A DNA stretch of 64,000 nt from Peltaster fructicola (GCA_001592805.2 CP051143.1:1860001-1924000); one strand, 5' to 3'; positions 21,618-33,447 are shown, numbered from the stretch's first letter. Made by a program: numbers and translations. The notes: generated by a model not told the origin, from the sequence alone.

Positions 21618-23378
21618 ATGCGTGAGGTTATCTCGCTCAACGGTACGTCCTCTTCCACCTCTGAACGCCCTTGTTTACCCCTTCACGAAACCCCACACCG
21701 CTCAATTGGGTTCTTCACGAAGCGAAAACATATGCTGATTCACGCGTATAGTCGGTCAGGCAGGTTGCCAAATCGCCAACAGCTGCTGGGAGGTTAGTCT
21801 ATAGCTGAAAGAGCATCGAAAACGAGAGGCAGAGCCAAGAGGAGGACACTTCGAGGATATATGGCTGCCTACGAAAGAGTTATACTGACAAGTGGTACAG
21901 CTGTACTGTCTCGAGCACGGCATTCAGGTATGGCATTGCATGTCAGGATTGCATAGTGTCGGACTGACAAACCTTAGCCTGATGGATACCTTACCGAGGA
22001 GCGCAAGGCCGCTCAGGAGGAGCAGGGTTTCTCGACCTTCTTCTCAGAGACTGGTAAGTGGCTCGCATAACGTTCAGCGACACGGACTCATCCTCTGCAG
22101 GCAGCGGAAAGTACGTTCCACGCACAATCTACTGTGACTTGGAGCCAAACGTCGTTGATGAGGTCCGCACTGGTACCTACCGCTCCCTCTTCCACCCAGA
22201 GCAGATGATCACTGGCAAGGAGGATGCTTCCAACAACTACGCTCGTGGTCACTACACTGTCGGCAAGGAGCTCATCGATCAGGTCCTTGACAAGGTCCGT
22301 CGCGTCGCCGATCTGTGCTCTGGTCTCCAGGGTTTCCTCGTCTTCCACAGCTTCGGTGGTGGAACTGGTTCTGGTTTCGGTGCTCTTTTGATGGAGCGCC
22401 TTTCTGTCGATTACGGCAAGAAGTGCAAGCTTGAGTTCTGTGTCTACCCAGCTCCGCAGGTCGCCACTAGTGTTGTTGAGCCATACAACTCCATCCTCAC
22501 AACCCACACCACTCTTGAGCACAGCGATTGCTCGTTCATGGTCGACAACGAGGCCATCTACGACATCTGCCGACGTAACCTTGGCATCGAGCGACCAAAC
22601 TACGAGAACCTCAACCGTCTCATCGCACAGGGTATGTGTGGGAAAGGAACGCGTGACGGCTCTACTAACACCGCACAGTCGTCTCATCCATCACCGCATC
22701 TCTCCGTTTCGACGGATCTCTCAATGTCGACTTGAACGAGTTCCAGACCAACTTGGTGCCATACCCACGCATTCACTTCCCACTCGTCGCCTATGCACCA
22801 ATTATTTCTGCTGCCAAGGCTGCACACGAGGCCAACAGCGTCCAGGAGATCACCATGAGCTGCTTCGAGCCAAACAGCCAGATGGTCAAATGTGACCCAC
22901 GTAACGGCAAATACATGGCTACTTGTCTGCTCTACCGAGGGTGAGTTCAAATCAAAGGCCATAACAACTCGAGCTAATACTTTACAGTGACGTTGTGCCA
23001 AAGGATGTTCACCAGGCTGTTGCCACACTCAAGACCAAGCGCACCATTCAATTCGTCGATTGGTGCCCAACTGGCTTCAAGATCGGTATCTGCTACCAGC
23101 CACCACAGCAGGTCCCAGCAGGTGACCTTGCCAAGGTCAACCGTGCCGTCTGCATGCTTTCCAACACCACTGCTATCGCTGAGGCTTGGTCTGCTCTTTC
23201 ACACAAGTTCGACCTCATGTACAGCAAGCGTGCCTTCGTCCACTGGTATGTTGGTGAGGGTATGGAGGAGGGTGAGTTCTCCGAGGCTCGCGAGGATCTC
23301 GCTGCTCTTGAGCGTGATTACGAGGAGGTCGCTGCCGACTCTGCTGAGGGCGATGAGGGTGCTGAGGCCGAGTACTAA
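21618..23378 (+). CDS. TUB1: Alpha-tubulin
   Basis: Seven exons (21618-21642, 21752-21792, 21901-21927, 21978-22053, 22101-22631, 22679-22940, 22988-23378) encode 450 residues, the standard alpha-tubulin length. [20 protein letters not shown] is the canonical N-terminus, although the first exon carries only eight complete codons. The tubulin signature GGGTGSG is present, as is the alpha-specific MITGKEDA loop, near the acetylatable lysine position. The C-terminus is acidic and ends EAEY, with a terminal tyrosine as needed for the tyrosination cycle. It pairs with beta-tubulin and binds a non-exchangeable GTP. Introns crowd the 5' end, as is typical for fungal tubulin genes; the third exon is only 27 bases. 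All phases are consistent. Confidence 0.97.
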
Positions 23379-23890
23379 ACTCTGTCAATAACTCAGATCA
23401 ACAAGGACATTTCAGAGGCTGAGTTGGTCTATGTCAATGGATCAGACAGTGCTGGATCGAACTGTTGATCATGTCCTGTTCAACTGCTTTCAGGCACAAC
23501 ATGCCTTCCAATAGCGTCAAATTGAAGCGATAATGCAAAGATTACCTACCATCCATCTCACAAGATCTAGCGTCAGAGAGGACACCTCGACAGGCGCTAA
23601 ATGGTCCCAGCATAGCCACGTCTTGCACATTTGTATCGGCTGATCGACTATGCATGTCAGGATCGATGCCGAGATGGATACTCTTTGCGCGCCGCTCGCT
23701 ATAACTTCGAGATCCCTCTGTCTAGGTTGGCAAGTCTATCACTTCTTCCTGGTCGCGAGCTGAAGAAGTTCTTCGTCATCTCTACCCCACATTCTACATC
23801 CTTCGCCGCAGCATTTCGACCATCAGGGTTCAGCAAGATTCGTCTTCGACTATTGCCGTAGTGCAAAAGACGATTTCTGTGCAAGGTAGC
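23379..23890. other. Intergenic spacer
   Basis: It holds the 3' region of alpha-tubulin and the upstream region of the WW gene. Short frames on both strands (23631-23861, 23699-23884) show no domain. Confidence 0.4.
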
Positions 23891-25488
23891 ATGGCAGGGC
23901 CGTCGAGTCCAGATGCTGGACCTGACTTTGCACCTCCATCTCTACCTCCAGGCTGGTGCGTCGTCTTTCGTCTTTTTATGACGTGATCCCAGCATATATC
24001 AAGCTTCCTAGCCATCGTTCTGGCTTCTTCCCTCATACAACGTCAGTGAAGTACACGAAGCTGACTCTGCTGGTTCGTAAAGGATCGCACAGTGGGACGG
24101 AAAGTACGTGTCTCTGAGGCTGCTGTGTCAAGGTCGTTGCGACCTCTGGTGACGAACCCAGGGCTTGGCGACACTTGGCATGGCCGCAATCTTGGTTTCA
24201 CGAGCTGACATCGAGCACAGATCGCGAAAGTACTATTTCGTGCAGATAAGCACCGGCGAATCGACCTGGGAAGTTCCGACACAAGCTGCACCGCAAGTAC
24301 CTACACCGGGCGCAACGCCAGCACAAGAAGCAAACCCATTCAGGATGCCTGAGAACGAGAGTTCAAGAGGATATGGACAAGAAGGCGGCGAGGGAGAGCG
24401 TGGCTTGGGAGTAAGGTGATTGACGACATGGGAAGTACGGTATTGACAAAGATACAGACGGACATGCTTCGCATGGCGATGGGAGGAAAGCAATCACAAT
24501 CGCAAGGTGGACTCGTGGGAAGTCTGGCTCAGTCCTTCCTGGGAGGCTCGTCGAACTCAGGTTCACATCAGCAGCAGTCGTCGTCGTCGTCTTCAGGCCT
24601 AGGAGGATTAGCACAGTCGTTCTTGGGAGGAAGCAGCAGCAATTCACATTCTGGCTCATCGGGCGCTGGCCACAATTCGACTCAAGGGCAGAGCTCTTCA
24701 AGCAGTGGTGGACTCATGGGTCAGATTGGTGGCTTCCTGGGTGGACATGGCAAGCAGTCTGGTCAGAACTATGGGTACTCGTCGAACGGCAACACGGGCA
24801 CATACACAGGGACAGCTCCGGCAGCATCGTATCAAGCACATACTGGGCAAAGCTTCAAGCCTCAAGGAGGTTCATATGAGCCACACGGAAGTGGTAACCA
24901 GCAACCTGGTGGTCAGTATGGTAACCAGCAGCCTGGCTCTCAATTTGGCACTCAGCATTCTGGCTCTCAATATGGCAATCAACAGTCTGGTAGCCAATAT
25001 GGAAGTCAACAGTCTACACCAGGCGCAGGTCAGTACGGTGGACAGCAACATCCGCCACCTGGGCAGTTTGGAGGCACCGACCCATCACATAGCTCAAGTC
25101 AACCACAAGGTGGCTACGGACAGCACCAAGGCAGTTTTGGGCAGCAGAGCAACAATTACGGTGCCCAGGGCACTTCAGGTGGCTACGGCAGCAACGACCA
25201 CCACGGCCACCCTCCACCAGGCTCGTTCAACCAAGGGCCACCAGGGGATATGGTCCACCTCCGGGCGGTCCACCTGGTGGCTATGGTCCACCACCTGGGG
25301 GTCCTCCTGGAGGGTATGGCCCACCATCAGGTGGACCACCTGGGGGAGCAGGAGGCTACCAGCCATATTCCAGCCACCAGCAGCAAGGTGGTTACAACTC
25401 ACAATCTCAGCAAGGCTACGGTCAGCAAGATGGTGGCTATCCAGGACAAGGCTACCACCACAATCAGAACTCTGGTGGGAATTGGTGA
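23891..25488 (+). CDS. WW-domain protein with Gly/Gln/Pro-rich tail
   Basis: Exons 23891-23955, 24083-24103 (21 bases), 24221-24410 and from 24452 onward are joined by introns of 127, 117 and 41 bases with matching phases. The first three build one WW domain: LPPGW, IAQWDGK, RKYYFVQISTGESTWEVP, with the two signature tryptophans at 22 and 45 and the proline at 48. WW domains bind proline-rich ligands. The tail has SLAQSFLGG repeats, Ser/Gly runs, and many GNQQPGSQ- and GGYGPP-type units; it looks disordered. Oddity: at 25244-25247 (a run of four G) the repeat continues in another frame. With one more G the GGYGPPPGG pattern runs on to the TGA at 25486-25488; as read, the frame instead becomes unlike the repeat and ends at 25540. 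A sequence error or recent mutation is likely. Role unknown. Confidence 0.75.
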
Positions 25489-26308
25489 TCAAGCAGGCGA
25501 TAGACACATCCTGCTCCCCAGATACTCCGCGATGATGTGAGATGAGATCAGGGAACCATGTACGACTACAGCTGCACTGCCTGTAAATCCAGTCATGCAC
25601 GATCATGACAGATCGGCTCGAGCACTTCATTGAGACTGCCAAGTCGTTGCGATCAAGCATAACTCAAGGCATGCATTGTAGAAGTCCGATATAGCATCGA
25701 TGCTTTACAACCACTTGCTACAACGATAGGAAACAAATTGACCAGTTTCTGGCTTGATGCAATGTGCGATAGATCGCGTGAAGAGCTTCCCCAGTACCCA
25801 TAAGTATATTGATGATCTACTATATGAGTAAAGCCAAGTCATGGTGCATTTCAGATGCGATCACATGCAGCGGTGACACGCTGGACTCTCGCTGACCAGC
25901 AGCAACTCATGACGACGCACAAGACCTGTGATCACATCCTCGTACAACACTTCCGTAGTATGATGATCAATGAAACATCAACATCGTGACAAGGATTGTC
26001 TACATGATACATGTGTCGTCGTCTTGAGTAAAGGCTACAAGCTTTGTTCTACGAGCAACGTGGACACGCCTCGGCAAGCCTGCCGTTTTGTGGTTTCAGC
26101 ACTGACTCCATCGTATTGACTGGGGAGACCTCTCTGACCTCTCCATCACGATCACTGTCCGCCGCCCTGCCTTTCACATCTTTGGACTACCACGATCGCA
26201 TCAACAAGCTGACTCCTCCCTGAGATCGCTCATACAGCCCGACGACGAGCTACAAGTCACTTCAGAAGAACTTAGCAAGCGAAGCGGTGTTTCTGCCGCC
26301 TACACAAG
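25489..26308. other. Intergenic: upstream region of YPT1
   Basis: 820 bases without a supported gene. The part nearest YPT1 (26130-26308) is C/T-rich and fits a leader. No named site was recognised. Confidence 0.45.
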
Positions 26309-27245
26309 ATGAATCCAGAGTGGTGAGTTTGCTGCTCGTCAACTGAATATCACATACACGATGTGATATCGTGTTGTGTCTTAAGAGATCTCGTTGACAA
26401 TTTCGACAGAGTACAACTGCTGCCGCCGCCATGTCGAACCCTCTTAGAGGTCCAGCGGTCATGGCTGCGCTCAACTCTCACCCAAGCGTCGCTAACAGAC
26501 ACAGATACGACTACCTCTTCAAGCTCCTCCTCATCGGAGACTCCGGTGTCGGAAAGTCATGTCTGCTCCTTCGATTCGCTGACGACACCTACACCGAGAG
26601 CTACATCTCTACTATCGGAGTCGACTTCGTACGTCGGGCAAGCCAGAAAGAGCCGCAACAGCACTGACACACGATACAGAAGATCAGGACTATCGAGCTG
26701 GATGGCAAGACTGTGAAGCTACAGATCGTACGTGAGACATCCTTTGTTGCAAAGCCGTGCTGACATGGCATCAAGTGGGACACTGCTGGACAAGAGCGTT
26801 TCCGAACCATCACTTCCTCCTACTACCGCGGCGCACACGGTATCTGCGTTGTCTACGATGTTACCGACATGGACAGTTTCAACAACGTCAAGCAGTGGCT
26901 TCAGGAGATCGACCGCTACGCAACCGAGGGTGTCAACAAGCTTCTCGTTGGCAACAAGAGCGATATGGCAGACAAGAAGGTGGTCGAGTACACCGTTGCC
27001 AAGGTATGTGGTGCCAGCCAGAGCGCACAGTACCGACTGACATGATGTAGGAATTCGCAGACAGCCTTGGCATTCCATTCCTCGAGACCTCAGCAAAGAA
27101 CGCCAGCAACGTCGAGCAGGCCTTCTTGACCATGGCACGCCAGATCAAGGAGCGTATGGGCAACACCACTGTCAACAACAAGCCAACTGTCCAGGTCGGC
27201 CAAGGTCAGGGCGTGCAGTCTGGCAGCGCTGGAGGCTGCTGCTAG
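26309..27245 (+). CDS. YPT1: Rab GTPase Ypt1 (Rab1 family)
   Basis: Exons 26309-26319, 26505-26628, 26680-26727, 26776-27003 and 27051-27245 encode 201 residues. Joining codon 4 across the first intron restores [20 protein letters not shown], the family N-terminus. All GTPase motifs are present: GDSGVGKS, the switch I threonine in [20 protein letters not shown] and ETSAK. The C-terminus GGCC is the double geranylgeranylation site. Ypt1 controls ER-to-Golgi transport and autophagosome formation. Oddity: the first donor is a tandem, GTGGTGAGT. Only the weaker upstream GT gives the Rab frame; the stronger GTGAGT three bases on would create MNPE-stop. An ATG at 26431 in an ideal context (GCCGCCGCCATG) is in frame with exon 2 and could start a form with a different N-terminus when that sequence is retained. 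Confidence 0.95.
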
Positions 27246-28395
27246 ACGATCAACACGATCGGAATCACGTCAGCAGGGCTAGTTCGATCTCTGCCTAATG
27301 ACTATCAAAGATTGGATTGAGCATGTGATGTGCTTCTGATGAAGAATGCTGGGAGTTAGAGGATAATCATGAATGCTGTGCATTGATCGAGTCAAGACCC
27401 TTCTATCTGCTTCGATCTGTGTTACTTCGGTCAACGGCGATGTCTACGAAGCGCGTAATCTTCTGCATGGAACATCCGATTGTGCTCTGATATGCTGCTG
27501 CATACGCCGCCATGGCGCTATGGACTGCAACGCAAGTCGTACAACTTTCCGGCGTTGGCTGGCGTTTCTCAAGTAGCTTTGCAACAAGATTAGATATTCC
27601 TCAAAGTCTCACCTTCGTCTCGTGTCGTAGGTAGTGAGTAGTTCCATCCTCACACAGCCACTTGAGCTTGGCGCATGATGACGCTGGCGCTGCATGAGCG
27701 CGATTTTCGAAGGCGGGCACATCAACAAAATTTCATACACCACTCTTTTGTCTCTCACCAGGCAAACCTTCGACCACTCCACACGCCTAAGAGCCACGTT
27801 TTCGAGATCGCCAGGAACCCCTTGTCCCTAGCAGATCTGGATCAGCCCTTCGAGAAAACTTCTGGCCCAGAGTTATTCCGCTACTGAGCACGAGACCAAA
27901 TACTCTCTCTCGTCAGGCGTCGATACGCCTGGTACCATTGTTCAAGCTGGCAATCACATTGTATTGTCAGTAAGTGAGACTTGCTCTTGATCTAGAGCAG
28001 TCTCGTCTGTCATATCTCTTTGGTCCACTTCTCGCCTTTCTATGAGTCCTGAGGAACTCCTTCGCTTCTTTTCCAAGCCAAAGAAGTCAGTATTCCGCAA
28101 TGACGCTGAAAGACACATTTGGCTGATATGTAAGACAGGCCTCGATAACGACCGAAAAAGATTGCTACGCCAACAACCACATCCCCGATATTCAACTAGA
28201 GTATCGGTGCTTCATCCACGTCCTAAGGAAACCGATAAAATTCTACCACCAAAGTCCTTCATTCCTCTCTCTGCGCGACCGCCGTAAAGACCCTACCACC
28301 AATCCCGCATAGAACCCATTGCAGCTGGCGAGAGCCAGCCTCCAGTACCAAGTACATCCGCAGTTGAGATAAGAGTCGGAGCCTATTCGGACAGC
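27246..28395. other. Intergenic and long leader of AdoMet decarboxylase
   Basis: 1150 bases separate YPT1 and SPE2. A plus-strand frame at 28042-28287 (81 codons, ATG start) ends 108 bases before the SPE2 ATG and is a candidate upstream ORF. Another at 27675-27887 is less convincing. No other gene was recognised. Confidence 0.45.
28042..28287 (+). promoter_or_regulatory. Candidate upstream ORF in the SPE2 leader
   Basis: An ATG-started frame of 81 codons (begins MSPEELLRFFSKPKK) lies just ahead of the AdoMet decarboxylase gene. Upstream ORFs regulate this enzyme by polyamine level in mammals and plants; that this one acts the same way is inference. It could also be chance or part of an unrelated transcript. 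Confidence 0.35.
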
Positions 28396-29961
28396 ATGAT
28401 CACCACTGAGATACCCACCCACTACACAGGGTCACCTTCGTCTTTCAATGGCACTCCTCACCTGACTATCAACCGAGAGGTTACAGCTGACCTCGATTCG
28501 ACCAATGCCTTTGAAGGACCTGAGAAGCTGCTTGAAGTGTGGTTCTCGGCGAGTGAGAATGATTTGCCAGCTTCAGCAACCCCATTGGGATTGAAGTCAG
28601 TCTCTCAGACACTATGGAAGGAAATGTTGGACCTGGTCAACTGCCAAGTTCTGTCCATTGTCGAATCTCGCAATGTGGACGCCTATCTTCTCTCTGAGTC
28701 CAGCATGTTCATCTTCCCACACAAGCTTGTATTGAAGACCTGCGGTACGACCACACTTCTTCTCGGTCTACCACGCATGCTAGAGCTTGCAGCCCTCGAA
28801 GCTGGCTTCCCACACATTAAGGCTGACCTCAACAAGGGCATTGCAGCAGCAGCAACTCCACACCGTATATTCTACAGTAGGAAGAACTATCTCTTTCCGG
28901 GACAGCAGAAGGGCCCACATCGCAGCTGGAGGGACGAGGTCCGCTACCTTGACAACATGTTTCTTGGTGGCAGTGCGTACATGATTGGGAAGATGAATGG
29001 CGAGCATTGGTATCTGTACATCACCAATCCTGGTACACAACTTACTCCACCAGCTACACCTGAGGATCGCATGGAGACACCGACCAAGGTTGTGGACCTG
29101 GAAGGCATGAAGCGGCAAGCTGCCGGTCTTGATACGTCCGACGAGACTCTGGAAATCCTAATGACCGACTTGAATGAGCAGAATGCACAGCAATTCTACC
29201 TCGAGCAAGCCTCTCAGATGGCACAAGACAATGCTCGACGAGCACACCTTGCTCGTAAGGATGCCATCGAGCATTTGGGTGTAATCGCCGAGCACAACCA
29301 CTCCGACCCAAGCGTGGTCTCGAGTGACACTCTAGTTGACGGAATGCCCACCAAGGACGAGTCCGGCAGCTTCGACGTCTTTGCTGAGACCTCTACAGAA
29401 CATTCTGGCTTCAGCTCGCCATCCGAGGAGGAAGGTCTTTCTTTTTCAGACGATCTGAGCACAGAGGGACACACCTTGGGAACGATCGTCTCCGACCACT
29501 GTGGTCTTGCCGACCTCTATCCTGCAAACAAATATCCTGATGCCAAGATTGATTCTTATCTATTCACTCCTTGCGGCTACTCAGCAAACGGAGTTGTGCC
29601 GAAGCCGGGTGATCCTGAAACCACCCACTACTGGACCGTACATGTCACGCCAGAACCACAGTGTTCTTACGCTTCATTCGAGACCAACGTCCCTACCCGG
29701 CAAACTGGCCGTGAAACCGTCGAGATGGTTGAGCAAGTGATCAACATCTTCAAACCAGGACGCTTCTCTGTCACACTTTTCGAGGCAAGCACAGGCGAGG
29801 GAAACCACATGGCCAAGCGAGACAAGCGAATGGACCATATCAAGGGCTATCGCCGGGTGGATCGCATTGTACATGACTTGGAAGGCTACGAATTGGTCTT
29901 TAGGTACTTCGAGCGCGAAGACTGGAAAGGAGGTGCCCCTCGACTTGGTGAACGAGTATGA
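28396..29961 (+). CDS. SPE2: S-adenosylmethionine decarboxylase proenzyme
   Basis: A single exon encodes 521 residues. The self-cleavage motif YLLSESSMFIF is intact: cleavage falls between Glu101 and Ser102, and Ser102 becomes the pyruvoyl cofactor of the alpha chain. The proton-donor cysteine (KTCGTTTLLLGLPR, Cys116) and the HRSWRDEVRYLD region are also present. The enzyme makes decarboxylated AdoMet, the aminopropyl donor for spermidine and spermine synthesis in the cytosol. Between the two halves lies an insert of roughly 140 residues, acidic and Ser-rich; I recall such inserts as usual in filamentous ascomycetes. The C-terminal half resumes at GLADLYPANKYPDAKIDSYLF. A possible upstream ORF at 28042-28287 could regulate translation. 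Confidence 0.95.
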   Translation: MITTEIPTHYTGSPSSFNGTPHLTINREVTADLDSTNAFEGPEKLLEVWFSASENDLPASATPLGLKSVSQTLWKEMLDLVNCQVLSIVESRNVDAYLLSESSMFIFPHKLVLKTCGTTTLLLGLPRMLELAALEAGFPHIKADLNKGIAAAATPHRIFYSRKNYLFPGQQKGPHRSWRDEVRYLDNMFLGGSAYMIGKMNGEHWYLYITNPGTQLTPPATPEDRMETPTKVVDLEGMKRQAAGLDTSDETLEILMTDLNEQNAQQFYLEQASQMAQDNARRAHLARKDAIEHLGVIAEHNHSDPSVVSSDTLVDGMPTKDESGSFDVFAETSTEHSGFSSPSEEEGLSFSDDLSTEGHTLGTIVSDHCGLADLYPANKYPDAKIDSYLFTPCGYSANGVVPKPGDPETTHYWTVHVTPEPQCSYASFETNVPTRQTGRETVEMVEQVINIFKPGRFSVTLFEASTGEGNHMAKRDKRMDHIKGYRRVDRIVHDLEGYELVFRYFEREDWKGGAPRLGERV

Positions 29962-30282
29962 TTTCGTTGTGTTGTTGATGCAGTTTCGTCCATCGTTAGC
30001 AAGCTAGTTATGTTTCTTTGAATGCCGATTGAAAATATTACTGATACTTGATCCTTCTGTTCGTACAATCGATCGGCGTTACACTGGTAGACCACGTCGA
30101 AGAGGCTTGCTACTGCTGTGACAAGGATGCCACTGCATTAAGCAGCCTTTTGCCGCGAACAACCATTCGATGACGTTTCCTGCTGCTAAAGCAAGCACTT
30201 CTTGTAGACCGCTGCCCTTCAATGAGAGAACGACGTTGCCTAACAACGGGATGCTCCTGATGATGCTATCAACATCACGATA
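29962..30282. other. Intergenic, convergent 3' ends
   Basis: SPE2 (+) and the cysteine-rich membrane protein (-) converge here, so the 321 bases hold both 3' UTRs. No gene or terminator motif was recognised. Confidence 0.45.
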
Positions 30283-33200
30283 TCATGGCTCAGCGTTGTG
30301 CTCGTTGGCGTGGTGTAGAATGACAGGCACGGCGTGCTCTGTCGCTTGATGATGGGCATTGGAAGAGATGGATTCGTCGTCAGCCAGTAGAGCAGAAGCT
30401 GCCGTAGGCTGTTTATCCTCCACATGTGCTAGGTCCGAGCCTTCGTCGCCCTTCTTCGCCATACTTGTGTCATAAAAGTCTATCAATGCATTTGAAATGT
30501 ACTTCGGGAGCGGGTCGACACCCGAGCTGTCTCGATCTTGCATCTCAGGGCTCAGATGTGCATTCCTGGCTATTCGAAGTACGGTCGAGAAATTGTTGCT
30601 GTACGCAGCGTCGTTGAGGCAGATGCAGATGAGGCCGAGCGTGACAGCCATGGCAGTGAAGCCAATGCCCAGTCCGTACGCTAGCCACAGCTTCCCTGGT
30701 TGGTACACGTAATAGTTCAGGTAGGTGACACTGCTCACTGTCACCAGTTTGGGTGCAGTATACGACGAAGAGTCAGGCCTGATGCGATAGCATTAGCTTT
30801 GTGAAATCAATTCGTGACAGGCGGGACTTACTGTAGATCTGCAGAGCTCAGCAGGCTTATCGTGATGTTTTCGAAGAGCCCTTCGATCAATTCGGCCAGT
30901 GTTTCACTGCCTGTGTCACTCCGTCCTGGAGCCAGGCCGCGATATTGAGGGTCTGACTCAACACGAAGCTCTTTCTGTAGCGTTGTGCGATAGAATGGAG
31001 ACATGTACTTCTCGACCTGATCTGGATCGAGAAACGACATCTCCTTGGCTTGTGCCAAGACTGTCGACAAGATGCCGGAATTGACCAACAGAGAAGTTTG
31101 TTCCGTAAGACCACTTCGTATGTCCCCTTGAATGGTTCTAAGAAAAGCGGCGAAGATGCTCGAGTATGTCAACGTGTGTAGATCCGCGTCAGAGATGTTT
31201 CCAGCCTTGACATAAGAGAAGCTCGCAATAGGTTGGACGGGATCTGAATTGCCCGAAGTACGCCCTACAATCGTCTGCGAACCGTTCGCATAGTCGAAGT
31301 ATATATTGTAGTTGGATTCAACGAGGCTGCATGACAGTGCATACAGAGCATCGTCACCAGGCATAATCAGTGGCGTGAGCTTTGGGTCGCGAGAACTGTC
31401 GATGCGCTCACATGCAGCTGGATTCCAGGGTGCCTTGCTGGAAGCTTTGAGCAGAGACGGGATCAGAACGATAGTGATGGCCGCATAGTCCTGTGTGAGC
31501 CTCGATGCGTTCATTCCGAGAGGAGTGCTGCTATTCTGAGACCAAGCGACTAGCACAGGAGGCGTAAAGCACTCTTGTTCTCGGAATGTGAATCCGGCAA
31601 GTTCTTCCTCTATTATGGTTCGCATCGTGTCTGAGACCTCTTCGCAGTGCAATCGTGGACCTTGAAGCCGTATCGACCACGTTGCATTGGGAAATGGGGC
31701 TGTTATCGGTAGTATGGAGCCTTGAAGTGCCACAGCCCCTGCAACCCGTTCCACGGCCATGCTCGGTCCATTGTAGGTGAAGTCGTAGCCGTAGCCAGAT
31801 TGACCTATGACACCGGATATTGTAGACGAGAATGCCAGGCTCCGCATGTCCAGGTTCGGCACTGACAGATCGAATGTTGGTGTTGGTGATTTAGGCTGCG
31901 GTTGAATCTGGAGTGTACCAGGCGAAACAACTGCAATGATTGGTAGGAGCCTGGGACTGTGTTAGTCTTCATTCGCAACTTAGCAAACAGCAACGTACCA
32001 TGCAGTTACAGCAATGAGGATTAGGGCACGATTGTGCAGCCAAAGTGGCACATGGAAGACAACCAAAGGGTTATTAAGTGCGCCGTACGCAGTGTCCAGC
32101 TCGGCGACCTTCCGCAGACATGGCTTCGGATGCCGCTTTGCAGCATACCAGAACACCTGCATATAAGCAATGCCGACCGCGATGGACAGCAGTATCTTCG
32201 TGAGTATTGCGAGCGCGTTCCCGGCGTACGAATTGAGTTGCTGCCATGTTGCTGTGAGGCGTCCCACTGTAACTGTGGCCCAGTATTGCACCTCTGTCTG
32301 ATTGAGCTTGGAGAAGAACAAATGGTGACCAAGCGCTGACAGTATCGCTAAGAGCAGAGAAAGAATCATGAGCATGGATGTTGCCAGGCTCGGGTGTGCG
32401 TCGCAAGCAGCGGCAATGCTTGACGAGAGGGTGTCGAACGTCTTGCAGACCTTCCGCCAAGTTGATAGTCCCGATGCCACTCGTGATCTGCTTCTTCGTC
32501 GATTGAGCTGCCACCACCAAAGTGACAAAATCAGTGTCAACAAGATTAACGCACCAGCAACGATGCCACCGACAGCAGCTGGCGAGAGCGTTGTCGCCTG
32601 ACCTGGAGCAGGAGTGGAAGCCGCAGTGGAATCCGTTGTTGGGAAGGACGATGGGGATGTAGTAGATGCTTCAGTAATCACTAGATAGCGCGTGAGCAAA
32701 TCTTTTGCCGCGATCGACAAGACATACTTATTGGATCGTGAGACGTAGTGGCAGCTGGCATCACATCTGGCCCCAACGTTATGCGCACTGAAGGTTGAAG
32801 ACCGTAATCTACAAGATATGTCTTCGTTAGTGGTGTATCTGGCGCGTAAGCTTGTCAGTCATCATCGTCCAGAAGGACATCATATTCACCCACAGGACTC
32901 TATTGGAGCGGTGCCCCATGTTGTCGTTCCCTTTGTTATGATCGGTGAATAAAAGCCAGTACTACCACCTTGTGTTTTTGGTAGGCTCAGGAAAGGCGCG
33001 AGGACTGGCGGAGCAGAGAGTGCGACGATGGCATTACTCCCCATGTCATGGCATGAACGCTCTGCAGTGCAACCCACGGTGATTTCGCTTTGCAGTCAAC
33101 AGATGGCCTACTGTATCCATGATGTAGCTCTTACCGGCATCCCAACCACATTTGAATGGGCAGGAAGCATCTTCATAAGTGTGATCAGTGCATCCATATT

Positions 33201-33399
33201 GGTAGAACATGCCGGAGTCGTTGTTGAAGCATGCATTTCCCGAGTAACATATGTCGCCAAGCTTACAACAGGCGCTTTCACCTGTTTCGAGGCATGGGAC
33301 GATGAAGGATGGAGCACGATATTCGATGCCGGGTCCAGCATAGCACGCTCTGTCACCACGAGCGACACCGAGCAGGAGACAGAGATAGTAGAGTCTCAT
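30283..33399 (-). CDS. Large membrane protein with Cys-rich ectodomain, unnamed family
   Basis: Six minus-strand exons (33399-33135, 33061-32894, 32808-32728, 32680-31999, 31956-30832, 30778-30283) give 938 residues with consistent phases. A signal peptide (MRLYYLCLLLGVARG) leads into a cysteine-rich module: CLETGESACCKLGDICYSG, then YQYGCTDHTYEDASCPFKCG. A Ser/Thr-rich stalk is followed by a membrane span (VGGIVAGALILLTLILSLWWW), further spans, a large extracytoplasmic region with PGTLQIQPQPKSPTPTF and YGYDFTYNGPSMAVERVA, a last span (WLAYGLGIGFTAMAVTLGLI) and a His/Asp-rich cytosolic tail. I recall both parts from unnamed Pezizomycotina families; the function, perhaps surface sensing or adhesion, is unknown. 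Joins at 32894/32808 and 33135/33061 are the least certain. An in-frame ATG at 33447 would hide the signal peptide and is not preferred. Confidence 0.78.
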
Positions 33400-33447
33400 A
33401 TCGTTCTGTTTACGGCGGGTGGACGTATGGAAAGAGACGATGCTCAT

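Noticed and set aside
30283-33447. Four independent minus-strand genes
   Set aside because: Intron ends, phases and membrane topology join them into one protein, and most parts lack their own ATG.
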